A stretch of 64,000 bases of DNA from Bin5 sp965204705 (GCA_965204705.1 OZ242006.1:2604001-2668000), one strand, 5' to 3'. Shown: positions 1 to 9,083, counted from the stretch's first letter. Numbers and translations are program-made. Notes: generated by a model from the letters alone, not told the origin.

Positions 1-1750
1 GTATCAGTCGCCTGAGTCCACGGTGGAGCGAGGAAAAGTAGGAACGGCCAAGGGCGAATGTAGGGATCAAAATGCGGCCATCCGGTCCCGTACTGATCAA
101 TGCAGGTTCTCCGCTGTCTCTATATGTGGCAATCGGACGCCCGGTGTAGTTGTCCAGAAGAACCTGATCGTGAAAGGCGTAGCCGCCGAAATTCCCGTCC
201 GCGTCGTTTACGCTCCAGCCTGCAATGAAATAAATTGGGCTGATCCACTCGCGGCAGGTCAATCCCAGCTGCTGGGCAAACTGCTGGCACTCATCAAGAC
301 TTGTCATTGGCAGTTCAGCAATGAACCTGCCGCCGCGTTCTGCGTAGCTCCTGAATGCCTTTCCCTCTGCTGCGGAGATCCCCACCGTAAACGGGACAAC
401 CACCAGTTCCAGGCCGCAATCGGCGGAGAATTCATGGGGAATGAAGGTAACCTCATAGCCCAGATCCATGAACAGAGCATAGAGGCCGACAACAGTTTCA
501 CTGAGTGGCGCCTCGCGGGCGTTGGCAGCCCAGATCATTTCCCGAGTCAGATAGATGCCGACACGGGCCGGGACGGTATCGCCTGCCTCAATCAGGTCTT
601 CATAGCGACGAAGATCCGCGATGACTCTCTTGGTCGCAAGCCGTCTTTCCGTATCGTACTCGTCGGCATCGACCATATGGTTGATCCAAGGTTCCGGCCC
701 TGACATCAAGGGATCCCAGCGATAGAAGTAATGGGCATGGCTCGCGTAACTGAATACCTGGTTGACCTCTGCCTCTATGTTGATGCCCCGCCATAGGATA
801 TCAGATCGGAAGGGACCGCCCTGGCATTCGGTCAACCACGCCTGTGAACCGGGAGCCAGAGCCTTGAGAAGGGCGATCCGCGAACCGGCCTCCGCGCCGG
901 TGCGCGGTCCAGATCCCCAATAGTGGCTGGACGAAGCGTAGTCCAACTGCGGAAGTATCCACCAGTCCTGACCGTTGCCCTGGATTCCATATGGGTTCGT
1001 ATAGTTAAAGCTGGCGCGTACCCCGGGTGCGTGCTTCTTGATGATGCTGATGCCCCCCAGTAGAAACTCATTCAAGTTGCGGGCGATGAATTCCCGCCAG
1101 TCACGCCAGAAGCTGCCAGCATCTTTCTCAACCTCCGTCGGTGGCTCCACGTCGGAAAAATCTTCGAAGTCAGTCCCCCAACGCTTGTTCACCTGATCAA
1201 TCGTGGAGAACCGTTCCGCCAGGTCTTCTTGGTACCGTGCCACAGTATACGGGCTGTAACAGGCGTGATCTCCAGGACCGATACTGGGCTCATTGTGCAC
1301 ATCCCAATCTATGACCGCCGGGTGTGAAGCAAATCGTGTGGCGCTATCAGCCAGCAGTTGGTCCCTTTGCCGCCGGTATTCAGGATGGTTGATGCAGGCC
1401 CGCTGCCAGCGGAAATCATGTTCGTGAATGGGATAGGCTACCCCTTGCCTGTCGATGACCTTGGCATCGGGAAACGCCTCTATGAAGCTATTGTGTACGT
1501 AGAAGGTTGCGAAGCCGAAGAGGACCCCAAGTTCCAGCTCCTGACAGATGTCAAGAAGGCGGCCCACCTCGTCGAGGCTGCTGTCCAGGCCAATGCGGAT
1601 GCGGATAGAATCGAAGCCCGTATCCTTGATCATCTCCAGGTCGCGGCGCCAGTCATCTTCCCCCTGTGGCAGCCACTCGGGCCGAGTCGCCATGCCGCCA
1701 AAGGGATATTCATAGTGCGTGCCAATCAGGATACCGTCTTTTTGCGCCAA
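1..1750 (-). CDS. GH42-type beta-galactosidase (3' end outside window)
   Basis: Glycoside hydrolase that would release terminal beta-galactose from oligosaccharides. The reading frame is open for 583 codons and runs off the left edge, so the C-terminus is missing. It starts at a TTG (1750) with an AGGAGG site at 1757-1762, six bases upstream; no in-frame ATG precedes it. The N-terminal barrel has the family's acid/base motif DVHNEP (Glu154) and the likely nucleophile in WLTECQGG (Glu308). From about residue 375 the sequence resembles the second, glutamine-amidotransferase-like domain of GH42. No signal peptide is seen, so it is probably cytoplasmic. It is last in an operon behind a sugar ABC importer, which suggests it cleaves the imported galactoside. 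Family assignment is firm; the exact substrate is inferred. Confidence 0.85.
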   Translation of the reverse strand, partial: MAQKDGILIGTHYEYPFGGMATRPEWLPQGEDDWRRDLEMIKDTGFDSIRIRIGLDSSLDEVGRLLDICQELELGVLFGFATFYVHNSFIEAFPDAKVIDRQGVAYPIHEHDFRWQRACINHPEYRRQRDQLLADSATRFASHPAVIDWDVHNEPSIGPGDHACYSPYTVARYQEDLAERFSTIDQVNKRWGTDFEDFSDVEPPTEVEKDAGSFWRDWREFIARNLNEFLLGGISIIKKHAPGVRASFNYTNPYGIQGNGQDWWILPQLDYASSSHYWGSGPRTGAEAGSRIALLKALAPGSQAWLTECQGGPFRSDILWRGINIEAEVNQVFSYASHAHYFYRWDPLMSGPEPWINHMVDADEYDTERRLATKRVIADLRRYEDLIEAGDTVPARVGIYLTREMIWAANAREAPLSETVVGLYALFMDLGYEVTFIPHEFSADCGLELVVVPFTVGISAAEGKAFRSYAERGGRFIAELPMTSLDECQQFAQQLGLTCREWISPIYFIAGWSVNDADGNFGGYAFHDQVLLDNYTGRPIATYRDSGEPALISTGPDGRILIPTFALGRSYFSSLHRGLRRLI

Positions 1751-1823
1751 TCGAGTCCTCCTGAATGCGGGAACGAAACCAGTCCAGGTGTTCCTCCTGC
1801 CACAACATCTGCATGCGGCTCAA

Positions 1824-2723
1824 TTACCCCTTGATGCCTGTGAGGGCGATTCCTTGAATGAAGGTTCTCTGGGTAAAGAAGAAGAGGATGATTACCGGTA
1901 CTGTCAGCACTGTCGTAACCGCCATCATCCAGCCCCACTGGACACCTACTGTGCTGACAAAAACCTGGATTCCCAGCGAGAGCGTGTACTTGCTGGGATC
2001 GTTGAGGTATATGAGCGGTCCGATGAAGTCGTTCCAGCTTCCCAGGAACTGAAAAAGCGCTACCGTAGCCAGAGCCGGCTTGGCCAGAGGAAGTATCACG
2101 CGCCACAAAACGCCAAACTCTGAGCAGCCGTCAATAATGGCGGCGTCATCCAGATCTCTGGGCAGACTTAGGAAGAACTGACGCAGCAGGAAAATGAAAA
2201 ACGGAACGCCAAAAGCATGGGGCACAATCAGCGGCAAAAGCGTATTGACCCAACCAAGGCTCCGGAACATGATGAAGAGAGGTATCATCGTAACCTGGTA
2301 CGGCAACATCATCGTCGAAAGCATGGCAAAAAATAGAATGTCGCGCCCATGCCAGCGCAGCCGTGAAAAACTGTAGGCCACCAGTGAACTGGAAATCACC
2401 GTCAGAAATACTGCGGAAACTGCAATGACCAGCGTATTGCGCAGCTGTTGTAGAAATGGAAAGTACCCCAATGATTCCGGATAGTTCTGCCATCGAAACG
2501 GATCGGGAATCCAAACGGGAGGCAGCGTGAATATCTGGTCCAGGTCTTTCAATGAAGTAGAAACCAGCCAGAAGAAGGGCAGGAAGAACAAAAGCCCCAC
2601 CGTGAAGAGTCCTACATGGCTGGATGCATGGCTCAAAGTCTCGCGTTGCGTCCTCGAGAGGCCGCCAATGCCAGAAGCGCCCACCGGTTGTTGCCGCTTC
2701 AGAGTCGTCGTTGTCCTGCCCAC
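1824..2723 (-). CDS. Carbohydrate ABC transporter permease, MalG type
   Basis: Inner-membrane permease of a CUT1-family sugar importer, pairing with the MalF-type permease just upstream. The 299-residue protein has a cytoplasmic N-terminus, about six membrane segments and, near residue 195-225, the EAA loop (DAAIIDGCSEFGVLWRVILP) that docks the ATPase. The start is a GTG four bases after the upstream permease stop, with GGAGGAG about ten bases away, so translation is probably coupled. No ATPase gene lies in the window; CUT1 systems often share an MsmK/MalK-type ATPase encoded elsewhere. The substrate is inferred to be a galactoside from the adjacent GH42 gene. Confidence 0.9.
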   Translation of the reverse strand: MGRTTTTLKRQQPVGASGIGGLSRTQRETLSHASSHVGLFTVGLLFFLPFFWLVSTSLKDLDQIFTLPPVWIPDPFRWQNYPESLGYFPFLQQLRNTLVIAVSAVFLTVISSSLVAYSFSRLRWHGRDILFFAMLSTMMLPYQVTMIPLFIMFRSLGWVNTLLPLIVPHAFGVPFFIFLLRQFFLSLPRDLDDAAIIDGCSEFGVLWRVILPLAKPALATVALFQFLGSWNDFIGPLIYLNDPSKYTLSLGIQVFVSTVGVQWGWMMAVTTVLTVPVIILFFFTQRTFIQGIALTGIKG

Positions 2724-2727
2724 GGCC

Positions 2728-3630
2728 CTACCGCTCCTCCCCTTCGTAGTAAACCAAACGAGCCGAACTACGGAAAATTATCAGCGTCGTCCCCATTACG
2801 ACAAGGAACAAGATCCAGGCCATGGCCGAAGCATAGGGCATCTGAAAAAACTCAAAAGCGTTTTGGTAGAGGTAGTATGCGTAGAACAGGGTCGTGTCCA
2901 GCGGCCCGCCCCTTGTCATGATGAAGGCCTGGGCGAAAATCTGAAAACCGCTGATGACGCCCATGATTACATTGAAAAAGATGACCGGGGACAGCATCGG
3001 CAACGTAACGTTTCTGATCCTCTGCAACGCGCCTGCGCCGTCGATCATCGCCGCATCGAAGAGATGCTGGGGAATGTCCTGCAGCCCGGCCAGAAAGATT
3101 ACCAGAGTTCCCCCGATCGTCCACACGCCCATCAAAATCAACGAAGGCTTTGACAGGACTGGGTCGGTCAGCCATCCCGGACCGTGGACGTCAATGACGC
3201 TTAGCGCGGAGTTGATCAGACCGAATTCAGGGTTGAACACCCACATCCAAAGCACGGAAGTGGCGACAATCGGGACAATCGTCGGAATATAGTAGACGGT
3301 CCTGTAAACAGAGACCCCGCGCAGATTCTGATTGAGCAGGAGACCGAGAATGATGGCCAAGGCGATGTGGAATGTGACGCCGAAGACGACCATGTACATC
3401 GTGTTATAGAGTGAAACCCAAAAGAGGTCGTCATTCACTAACTTGATATAGTTGCTTAACCCGACCCAATGCAGCGGCTGTCCAAACGTCGTAAACACGT
3501 TCAGGCTGTAGTAGAACGAGTAGGCGACCGGGAAAACCGTAAAACTCATGAATCCGATAATCCACGGCAGCGCAAACAGCACGCCAACCCGCAAGCGACG
3601 GAGCTCTTGCCGCGTCAATCCAAATATCAT
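2728..3630 (-). CDS. Carbohydrate ABC transporter permease, MalF type
   Basis: Partner permease of the CUT1 sugar importer, 300 residues with about six membrane segments. The EAA loop is visible around residue 200-220 (FDAAMIDGAGALQRIRNVTL). The frame could be opened at a TTG at 3669, but the ATG at 3630 is preferred because AGAAGG sits six bases before it and the upstream stretch lies in an intergenic hairpin. It lies between the binding-protein gene and the MalG-type permease in the same orientation. Confidence 0.9.
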   Translation of the reverse strand: MIFGLTRQELRRLRVGVLFALPWIIGFMSFTVFPVAYSFYYSLNVFTTFGQPLHWVGLSNYIKLVNDDLFWVSLYNTMYMVVFGVTFHIALAIILGLLLNQNLRGVSVYRTVYYIPTIVPIVATSVLWMWVFNPEFGLINSALSVIDVHGPGWLTDPVLSKPSLILMGVWTIGGTLVIFLAGLQDIPQHLFDAAMIDGAGALQRIRNVTLPMLSPVIFFNVIMGVISGFQIFAQAFIMTRGGPLDTTLFYAYYLYQNAFEFFQMPYASAMAWILFLVVMGTTLIIFRSSARLVYYEGEER

Positions 3631-3648
3631 GACCGCCTTCTCCCGTCT

Positions 3649-3678
3649 CCCGGCGGGCTGACAGGTCAACCCGCCGGG
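3649..3678 (-). promoter_or_regulatory. Intercistronic hairpin between binding-protein and permease genes
   Basis: A perfect 9-bp inverted repeat (CCCGGCGGG / CCCGCCGGG, 12-base loop) lies between the solute-binding-protein stop and the permease start. In the direction of transcription no T-run follows, so it is not a complete terminator. Hairpins at this position in binding-protein transporter operons commonly stabilise the upstream mRNA segment and lower downstream expression, which would give excess binding protein. That role is inferred. Confidence 0.65.
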
Positions 3679-3702
3679 TTTTCGTGCCGGGGAACGTCTC
3701 TA

Positions 3703-5076
3703 TCAGCCAACCTGCTCGCGGAAGTCAGTCAACTCCTGCTGCAGCTTGGCTGTCATATCGTCCAGACCTTGCTGGGGTTCGATCTGGCCATGAATGACCT
3801 CGTCCTGGAGGCGCCGAATTTCGGACTTGTACTGCTCCAAAACCGGGATTCGCGGCCAGGCGCGGCCGCCCGCCGACTCGGTCAACTCGACATATAGCTC
3901 GTTGAAGGGCAGCGAATTGAGAAACTCTGGATCGCGGGCCGCTTCGTTCAACGGAGGCACGTCTCCAACCAGATTGCCGAACTCAATCTGCTGCTGCTTG
4001 CCGGCCATGAAGTGGGCCAACTGCCAGCCGCCATCCGGATTCTTGGCGCCATTGGGAACGTTGAACATCGCCCCGATCTCAACCAGACTGGTTGGTTCGC
4101 CGTATCCCGGGCCATACGGGGACTTGAATACCGAATAGTCAAGGTCGGGTGCATAGCGCGGGATCCAACTCCGCTTCCAGCTGCCGTCGATCTGAAGGAC
4201 GATCTTGTCTACGTACCACGGATCTTCGGTCAGTGAACTGCGGTTGCCGAACCCCGAGACGTAACGATCGATCTTTTCGATGTCATACTTGTCGGCGTAC
4301 GACTTGAACCATTCGAGTGTGTAGAGCAAGGCCTCTTCGGAACCGGCCGTGATCGTGTCAGTATCCTCATCGTAGAACTGAGCGCCGTTGGCCCAGCCCC
4401 AGTGCCAGAGGCTGCCCGATCGTAACCACGGAAGAAAGCCCAACCGGGTGATGTTGCCATCGTCATCGTGTGTGGTCAACGCCTCAGCCATCAAGTCCAG
4501 GTCAGCAAAGGATTCGGGTGGGCTGTCGGGGCTGAATCCGCCCTCTTCCAGGAGCGTGTCGTTGCTGTGCAGTGCAAAAACGTTGAGAGTGTGGCCGGTG
4601 CCCCAGAGGTGGCCTTCGGACCAGAGGGCATCCCACGCCGGCTTGGACCAGCCTGCCCCGTCAAAGCCGTCACGTTCTGCATAGTCCTCCAGCGGGAGCA
4701 GAAGCCCGCGGGGTCCCCACGTATAGGCCTGAGACCAAAGCGATACCATGTCGGGCGGGTTGCCGCCCTGGATCGCGACCTGCGCTTTCTGGGTAACATT
4801 GCCCCAGCCAATCGACATGAAAATCGCGTTTTCGCCGGTCTGCTCGTTAAAGCGCTCGACCTGATTCTGGGCCTGCGCCGCCTCCTGCAGGCCAAACATC
4901 GACCAATAGATAATTGGGAGGTTTTCCTGCGCAGGCGCAGCCGCTTCTTCTGCGGCCGGCATAGCTCCTTCCGGCACGACACATGCAGCTAGCGCGGCGC
5001 CTCCCGCGCCAACCGCCATGGCGTGCAAGAAGCTGCGGCGACTCATCTTCTGGTTAGTGTTTCGCGTGTCTGACAT
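3703..5076 (-). CDS. Extracellular sugar-binding lipoprotein, Tat-exported
   Basis: Solute-binding component of the CUT1 importer, 457 residues. The N-terminus carries a twin-arginine signal (MSRRSFLHAM, Arg13-14) followed by a lipobox ending ALAAC (Cys32), so the protein is probably exported folded by Tat and lipid-anchored. A low-complexity Ala/Glu linker follows, then a bacterial extracellular solute-binding protein family 1 domain. The ATG at 5076 is preceded by an AGGGGGG stretch; a longer frame to 5133 lacks signal-peptide character. First gene of the importer/GH42 operon. The 270 bases upstream contain a 12-bp palindrome (5291-5302) but no clear promoter. Confidence 0.9.
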   Translation of the reverse strand: MSDTRNTNQKMSRRSFLHAMAVGAGGAALAACVVPEGAMPAAEEAAAPAQENLPIIYWSMFGLQEAAQAQNQVERFNEQTGENAIFMSIGWGNVTQKAQVAIQGGNPPDMVSLWSQAYTWGPRGLLLPLEDYAERDGFDGAGWSKPAWDALWSEGHLWGTGHTLNVFALHSNDTLLEEGGFSPDSPPESFADLDLMAEALTTHDDDGNITRLGFLPWLRSGSLWHWGWANGAQFYDEDTDTITAGSEEALLYTLEWFKSYADKYDIEKIDRYVSGFGNRSSLTEDPWYVDKIVLQIDGSWKRSWIPRYAPDLDYSVFKSPYGPGYGEPTSLVEIGAMFNVPNGAKNPDGGWQLAHFMAGKQQQIEFGNLVGDVPPLNEAARDPEFLNSLPFNELYVELTESAGGRAWPRIPVLEQYKSEIRRLQDEVIHGQIEPQQGLDDMTAKLQQELTDFREQVG

Positions 5077-5317
5077 GTTCCCCCCTTTGCAGTTGGGTTG
5101 GGCCGCGTCGCACGACGGCTCACTGCCTGCCAAGGCGCACGGCCTTACTTCCGATTTGACGGCAAAAAGTCTGCGCCAATTGCACCAAACTTACGTTCTA
5201 AAGGTTCCTTCTACCCTCCTTTCCCACGCTGTGCTGTTTCGCCCAGGATGCGTACCTTGTCGCATGGTCTAATGGCACTGGATGGCGCCAGCGGCCGGCC
5301 GCCATACCCGGCCTGTA

Positions 5318-5341
5318 GCCGGCAGATACCAGTCTGCCGGC
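5318..5341 (-). terminator. Hairpin just after the Ig-like secreted protein gene
   Basis: GCCGGCAGA and TCTGCCGGC form a perfect 9-bp stem with a six-base loop, five bases beyond the stop codon at 5347. No U-tract follows, so it is either a factor-assisted terminator or a 3'-end stabilising hairpin. Confidence 0.5.
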
Positions 5342-5346
5342 ATAGG

Positions 5347-6147
5347 TTACCACTCCCAGTGTGAAACCTTGTTGTCCTGGTCAACTATGAAAATGTAGGG
5401 CTTCATCGAGCCGTCATGGCGGTCCGGATAATAGGTGTGCACATGGAGTACCTGCTCAGCGGACAAATAGCTGATCACTACCGGCGCGCCCGAAATCGAG
5501 TTTGTCCCTTCGTAAAGGACGGTGTTGCCTGCATCCTGTGAGTGCGTTTCGACCACCTCTCGCACCGTCGGGAGTACCGGTCCTGTTGCAACACCGCCGT
5601 CACCGATGAAGTGCAAATTGAGGGCGCCGTCTCCGCCAATAGTGATGTTTATCGGCGTGGCTTCGTGTCTGATCAGACAGGTTGCGCAATCAAGAACTGC
5701 AAAGACCGTGATGTAAACGGCAGCGTGAGAGGTCCGCCCGCTATTGTCCGAGACCAGGTAGTAAAAGTTGTCTTCGCCTACAAAGTTCGTGTTGGGACTG
5801 TAGTTGAAGGAAAGTATTTTTGTGAACGCATTGCTAGTGAAGGTATTTATCCTTCCAAACTCCGGACCGGTGAAATCAAAGCTGCCAAACTCAGGGAGCG
5901 TATCATTGCCCAGAACCTCAATGTCCACACTGCCATTCTTGGGGACGGATACGTAGTCGTCTACCAGGATATTCGGGGAAGGAGGAGATTGGGCAAAACC
6001 AGGTTTGTCAGCGAAGGCCAAAATTGTCAGGGCCAGGAGGAGCGCCAAGCCTATGGTCCGGAACAGACGTGAGTAGAATTGGTTCGGATTCTCTAGTCGA
6101 GTGTTTAATCTGCCGTAGAAACAGGTATGCATGAGAGATTCTTTCAT
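5347..6147 (-). CDS. Secreted protein with cadherin/Ig-like (VCBS-type) repeat
   Basis: Unknown function, 266 residues. Residues about 28-50 form a signal peptide (hydrophobic GLALLLALTILAFA, then GFAQ-type cleavage), so it is exported. Residues about 60-135 resemble the tandem-95/Ig-like repeat seen in surface adhesins (VDDYVSVPKNGSVDIEVLGND-like start, FNYSPN-TNFVGEDNFYYLVSD end). The C-terminal ~120 residues contain a CATC pair and no recognised motif. The start is uncertain: ATG at 6147 or at 6132, neither with a good Shine-Dalgarno. Monocistronic, upstream of the sugar importer and not obviously part of it. A role in surface binding is a guess. Confidence 0.65.
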   Translation of the reverse strand: MKESLMHTCFYGRLNTRLENPNQFYSRLFRTIGLALLLALTILAFADKPGFAQSPPSPNILVDDYVSVPKNGSVDIEVLGNDTLPEFGSFDFTGPEFGRINTFTSNAFTKILSFNYSPNTNFVGEDNFYYLVSDNSGRTSHAAVYITVFAVLDCATCLIRHEATPINITIGGDGALNLHFIGDGGVATGPVLPTVREVVETHSQDAGNTVLYEGTNSISGAPVVISYLSAEQVLHVHTYYPDRHDGSMKPYIFIVDQDNKVSHWEW

Positions 6148-6680
6148 GAATGGCTGACTGTCTGTGAACCAGGTTCAATTAGACGTCAAAGGAATAGGAA
6201 TGGGCTGTCTTTGCCGTTTGGCGCCTTAAGGCGCTTGGCCAGCCTACATGAATTGACGCAATGAAACAGAGATATGTTCCGCGATTCAATTCAATGAGGC
6301 ACGACTGGGCGAAATCACTCTCGCAATTTCTTTTTTTGCACGCAAACGTCTCGGTTCTCCTGCTCCAACCGCTTGTTTAAACTGGCGATGCGATTGAATC
6401 GAGAAGCTTTCCGTTTAGGGCGGGTATTGCAGGAGGAAGGAAAAGAAATCGAAGCAGTTGCTCTCCAAAGCACTGGGTTTGGAGTCCTTCGCAAGCACTG
6501 AAAATAACCATTTCTCGCGGAGGCTAGAGGGCATGGTAGCGCAAAGCATGAGGCAAGTCAAGAGGTGGAAAAATAGGGTGCAGTCCAGATTGGGGGTGAA
6601 TTCTCATATATTTCTTGTTGCAACCAGGCCAAGGTCAGTCTCAGTTACGCTGTCCAGCGTTACAGACGGTTTCACTCACT
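6148..6680. other. Non-coding stretch, no gene seen
   Basis: No supported gene on either strand. It should hold the promoter of the minus-strand secreted protein gene, but I see no convincing -35/-10. It has a 14-bp perfect palindrome, GCGCCTTAAGGCGC, at 6221-6234. The DNA is less GC-rich than the flanks. Confidence 0.5.
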
Positions 6681-6964
6681 CCTCTCTACTCTTCACTCTC
6701 TCCTCGCATTTGGGCGGTCGGGCCTTCGGCCCTCCCTTGTGCGGGGGGACTCCCCCCGCAACGCCCCCCATCGTATGCCCGACCGTCGTGGACAATTGGA
6801 ACGGTTGAGACAGCGACAGGTGTTCGAACCCCCGCGCCACCACTGTAGGGGCAGGCCTTGTGTCTGCCCGATGCCTCCCAAGAAATGGACGGCAAACGAT
6901 TCCAGCCACCGCTGTCATGAATATCCCACCTGACCATTTCCACCCCAAAATATGAACTGCATCC
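6681..6964 (+). repeat. Dispersed structured repeat, copy A
   Basis: About 284 bases closely similar to 16445-16724, with shorter relatives at 44111-44300 and about 61085-61215. It starts in a CT-rich run and then contains nested inverted repeats: an outer CGGTCGGGC / GCCCGACCG pair (6717-6725 with 6776-6784), an inner GGGCC-TTC-GGCCC hairpin, an inner GCGGGGGG-ACT-CCCCCCGC hairpin, and further on a GGGCAG / CTGCCC hairpin (6849-6869). It ends near a TATGAACTGC motif. No coding capacity, no terminal target-site duplication recognised. Confidence 0.85.
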
Positions 6965-7163
6965 AAAAAGTATCCGTTGCGGTAGGCAGGAACTGTATGG
7001 CAGAGGCCTTTGTCGGCTTAGGTTCTCTCTCTCCCCAATGTCCATGCAACCCGAGAAAGACATTGAAATCTCCTCCCGAAATGATACGGCGCTGCCATAC
7101 GAGAACCCGATCCGGGGCATATAATGGCCCAAACAGTCCACGCCACGATACCCTCATAATAGT

Positions 7164-7187
7164 TTTTTATGAATTTGTTCATAAAAA
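7164..7187. promoter_or_regulatory. Perfect palindrome, probable repressor operator
   Basis: TTTTTATGAA and TTCATAAAAA form a perfect 10-bp inverted repeat around TTTG, ending three bases before the -35 box of the promoter for the SufR-like regulator. The position and two-fold symmetry fit an operator for a dimeric winged-helix regulator. The natural candidate is the adjacent regulator itself, but this is inferred from position only. Confidence 0.7.
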
Positions 7188-7190
7188 TGT

Positions 7191-7219
7191 TTGACACTGC
7201 CCCCTCTTTCTGGTAAAAT
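7191..7219 (+). promoter_or_regulatory. Consensus sigma-70-type promoter
   Basis: TTGACA at 7191-7196 and TAAAAT at 7214-7219, separated by exactly 17 bases, 40 bases before the GTG start of the SufR-like gene. It is the best vegetative promoter match in the window and probably drives the Fe-S/radical-SAM cluster. Confidence 0.8.
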
Positions 7220-7258
7220 AGAGGTCAACCTGCTCAGTATGTTTCATGGAGTACATTT

Positions 7259-7918
7259 GTGCAGACCGTTCGCAATCGCATCTTGGAAATACTCAAACAG
7301 GACGGCCAGGCCTCGGTCGGTGCGCTGGCTGATCAGTTGGACATGGCTCCGATATCAGTAAGGTATCATCTGGACATCTTGCTTTCGGACAATCTGATCA
7401 CGGTTTCCAAGGACAAGGGCCGCCGTAAGGTCGGCCGTCCCCAGCAGATTTACTCCTTAACTGCCAATGCCGACGCCCACTTTCCCGACAATTTCGCCTT
7501 GCTAACGGCCGGCGTCGTACGTCAGATGAAACAGATGCTCCCTCCTGACAAGATTGACGGCTGCTTTCGAAAGTTGGCGCAGGAGATGGCCCAGCCCGTT
7601 ACGCTCAACTGCCCAGCCGATGAGAGGCTGGATAAGCGCATGGATAGAGTGGTTGCCTTCCTCAACGAAAGAGGGTACCTTGCGCAGTGGGAGCCTGATG
7701 CCGGTCTGCTGCATACACACAACTGTCCCTACACCGGGGTAGCCGCGGAGCACAAGGAGCTCTGCTGCATGGATTTGGCGCTCATGGAGTCGCTTAGCGG
7801 ACAGAGCTGCGAGCTTGTTCAGGCCATTGCTGACGGTCAATGCAACTGCAGTTTTCGCGTGCAGGTTGACACCGGGGAACGCACGCCCAATACTCAGAAT
7901 GTTGAACTGGTTTTCTGA
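7259..7918 (+). CDS. sufR: SufR-like iron-sulfur-sensing transcriptional repressor
   Basis: Winged-helix regulator of 219 residues. The N-terminal 60 residues form the DeoR/ArsR-like helix-turn-helix (SVGALADQLDMAPISVRYHL). The C-terminal third is rich in cysteine (HNCPY, ELCCMD, QSCEL, QCNCSF), matching the [4Fe-4S]-binding region of SufR, which represses Fe-S assembly genes when its cluster is intact. It starts at a GTG with GGAG seven bases before it; no better in-frame ATG exists. The consensus promoter and palindrome directly upstream suggest autoregulation. MoaA and an A-type Fe-S carrier follow on the same strand. Assignment as SufR rather than another Cys-containing regulator of the family rests on the Cys pattern and neighbours. 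Confidence 0.75.
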   Translation: MQTVRNRILEILKQDGQASVGALADQLDMAPISVRYHLDILLSDNLITVSKDKGRRKVGRPQQIYSLTANADAHFPDNFALLTAGVVRQMKQMLPPDKIDGCFRKLAQEMAQPVTLNCPADERLDKRMDRVVAFLNERGYLAQWEPDAGLLHTHNCPYTGVAAEHKELCCMDLALMESLSGQSCELVQAIADGQCNCSFRVQVDTGERTPNTQNVELVF

Positions 7919-7952
7919 GAAGGAAAACCGCCCCCATTGGGAATCTGTAAGT

Positions 7953-9083
7953 ATGCCGACCACAGTACGCAATCCGAAACTGCAGGAGTTGCCACTCACT
8001 GAAGCGGTGGTGACCGAGCAGAACGGGCAAAAGCATCGAACGAAGTATGGCAGCGTGACCTTGTCGCCTCCGCCAGAGGCGGGGGCGCTGGCCGCGATGA
8101 CCGAGCCAACCCACGACAGCTACGGCCGCCGAGTCCGCTACCTGCGCATCAGTCTTACCGACGCCTGCAATCTTCGCTGCGTCTACTGTATGCCTGAACA
8201 CATGCAGTTCCGCCCGCGCCACGAACTGATGTCAGACGACGAGATCATCTTCCTGGTCAATGTCGCCGCCAGTCTCGGCGTGGACAAGATTCGCCTGACG
8301 GGTGGCGAGCCGACAATTCGTCCTGGAGTGGTGGACCTGGTACACCGGATTTCCAGCGTACCGGGTATCCGCGACGTGGCCATGACGACTAATGCGATGC
8401 TCCTGGATCAGTTGGCGCAGCCTCTGGCCGACGCCGGGCTGAGTAGGGTGAACATCAGCATCGATACGATCGATCCTGATCGCTTCCGACGCATTACCCG
8501 CTGGGGCGACATTGAAGACGTATGGCGCGGAATCGATGCTGCCGAAAGAGCTGCTTTGCGCCCAATCAAATTGAACTGTGTAGTCACCCGGGGATTCAAC
8601 GAAGAAGACGTCATCGATCTGGCCGGCCTGACTATGGAAAACGATTGGGAAGTCCGCTTCATAGAAATGATGCCGTTTGGGGAAGTCAGCGACTTTCAGT
8701 TGAGTCACGTAGTCTCGTTCCGAGAGATCCGACAGAATGTCGAGTCGGTTTTCGGCGCGCTTGAAGAGGCAAGCTACGACTTCGTCGATCCCAGCCGCCC
8801 ATTTCGTATCCCAGGCGCTGCCGGCACGCTCGGCTTCATCAGCAGCGTTACCGAACCATTCTGCCAGGGGTGCGGTCGAGTACGCCTGACAGCAGACGGC
8901 AAACTGCGGCTCTGTCTCCTCCGTGATGACGAGGTTGACCTGCTTTCGCCTTTGCGCGGAGGTGCTGATTTCGATAAGATACGAGCGCTAATGAAAGATG
9001 GCGCATTCCATAAGCCGTGGGGCCATGGACTGGATTCAGGCGTCTTCGCCGAAAACCGGGCCATGAACCAGATCGGAGGCTGA
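7953..9083 (+). CDS. moaA: GTP 3',8-cyclase MoaA (molybdenum cofactor biosynthesis)
   Basis: Radical SAM enzyme for the first step of molybdopterin synthesis, converting GTP to 3',8-cyclo-GTP. The N-terminal cluster motif is CNLRCVYC (Cys72, 76, 79), the C-terminal second cluster is C-x2-C-x13-C beginning CQGC, and the protein ends in the Gly-Gly tail that is essential in MoaA. From ATG 7953 it has 376 residues. An internal ATG at 8097 would give 329, nearer the usual ~330; the extra ~48 residues look unstructured. It follows the SufR-like gene by 34 bases. No other moa/moe gene is in the window, so it is an orphan member placed in an iron-sulfur context. Confidence 0.9.
   Translation: MPTTVRNPKLQELPLTEAVVTEQNGQKHRTKYGSVTLSPPPEAGALAAMTEPTHDSYGRRVRYLRISLTDACNLRCVYCMPEHMQFRPRHELMSDDEIIFLVNVAASLGVDKIRLTGGEPTIRPGVVDLVHRISSVPGIRDVAMTTNAMLLDQLAQPLADAGLSRVNISIDTIDPDRFRRITRWGDIEDVWRGIDAAERAALRPIKLNCVVTRGFNEEDVIDLAGLTMENDWEVRFIEMMPFGEVSDFQLSHVVSFREIRQNVESVFGALEEASYDFVDPSRPFRIPGAAGTLGFISSVTEPFCQGCGRVRLTADGKLRLCLLRDDEVDLLSPLRGGADFDKIRALMKDGAFHKPWGHGLDSGVFAENRAMNQIGG

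Noticed and set aside
23..703. Plus-strand open frame at the left edge
   Set aside because: It is antisense to the GH42 gene, whose minus-strand frame is continuous and carries the catalytic motifs.
1726..2123. Overlapping open frames on both strands near the GH42/permease junction
   Set aside because: They overlap the permease end and GH42 start in other frames and show no family motif.
6800..6840. A TTCGAAC motif followed by CCGCGCCACCA in repeat copy A, like the 3' half of a tRNA
   Set aside because: The five bases on each side of TTCGAAC do not pair as a T-arm, there is no matching acceptor 5' strand, and copy B has lost the motif.
7815..7952. An upstream extension of MoaA
   Set aside because: It overlaps the end of the SufR-like gene in another frame and has no resemblance to MoaA.
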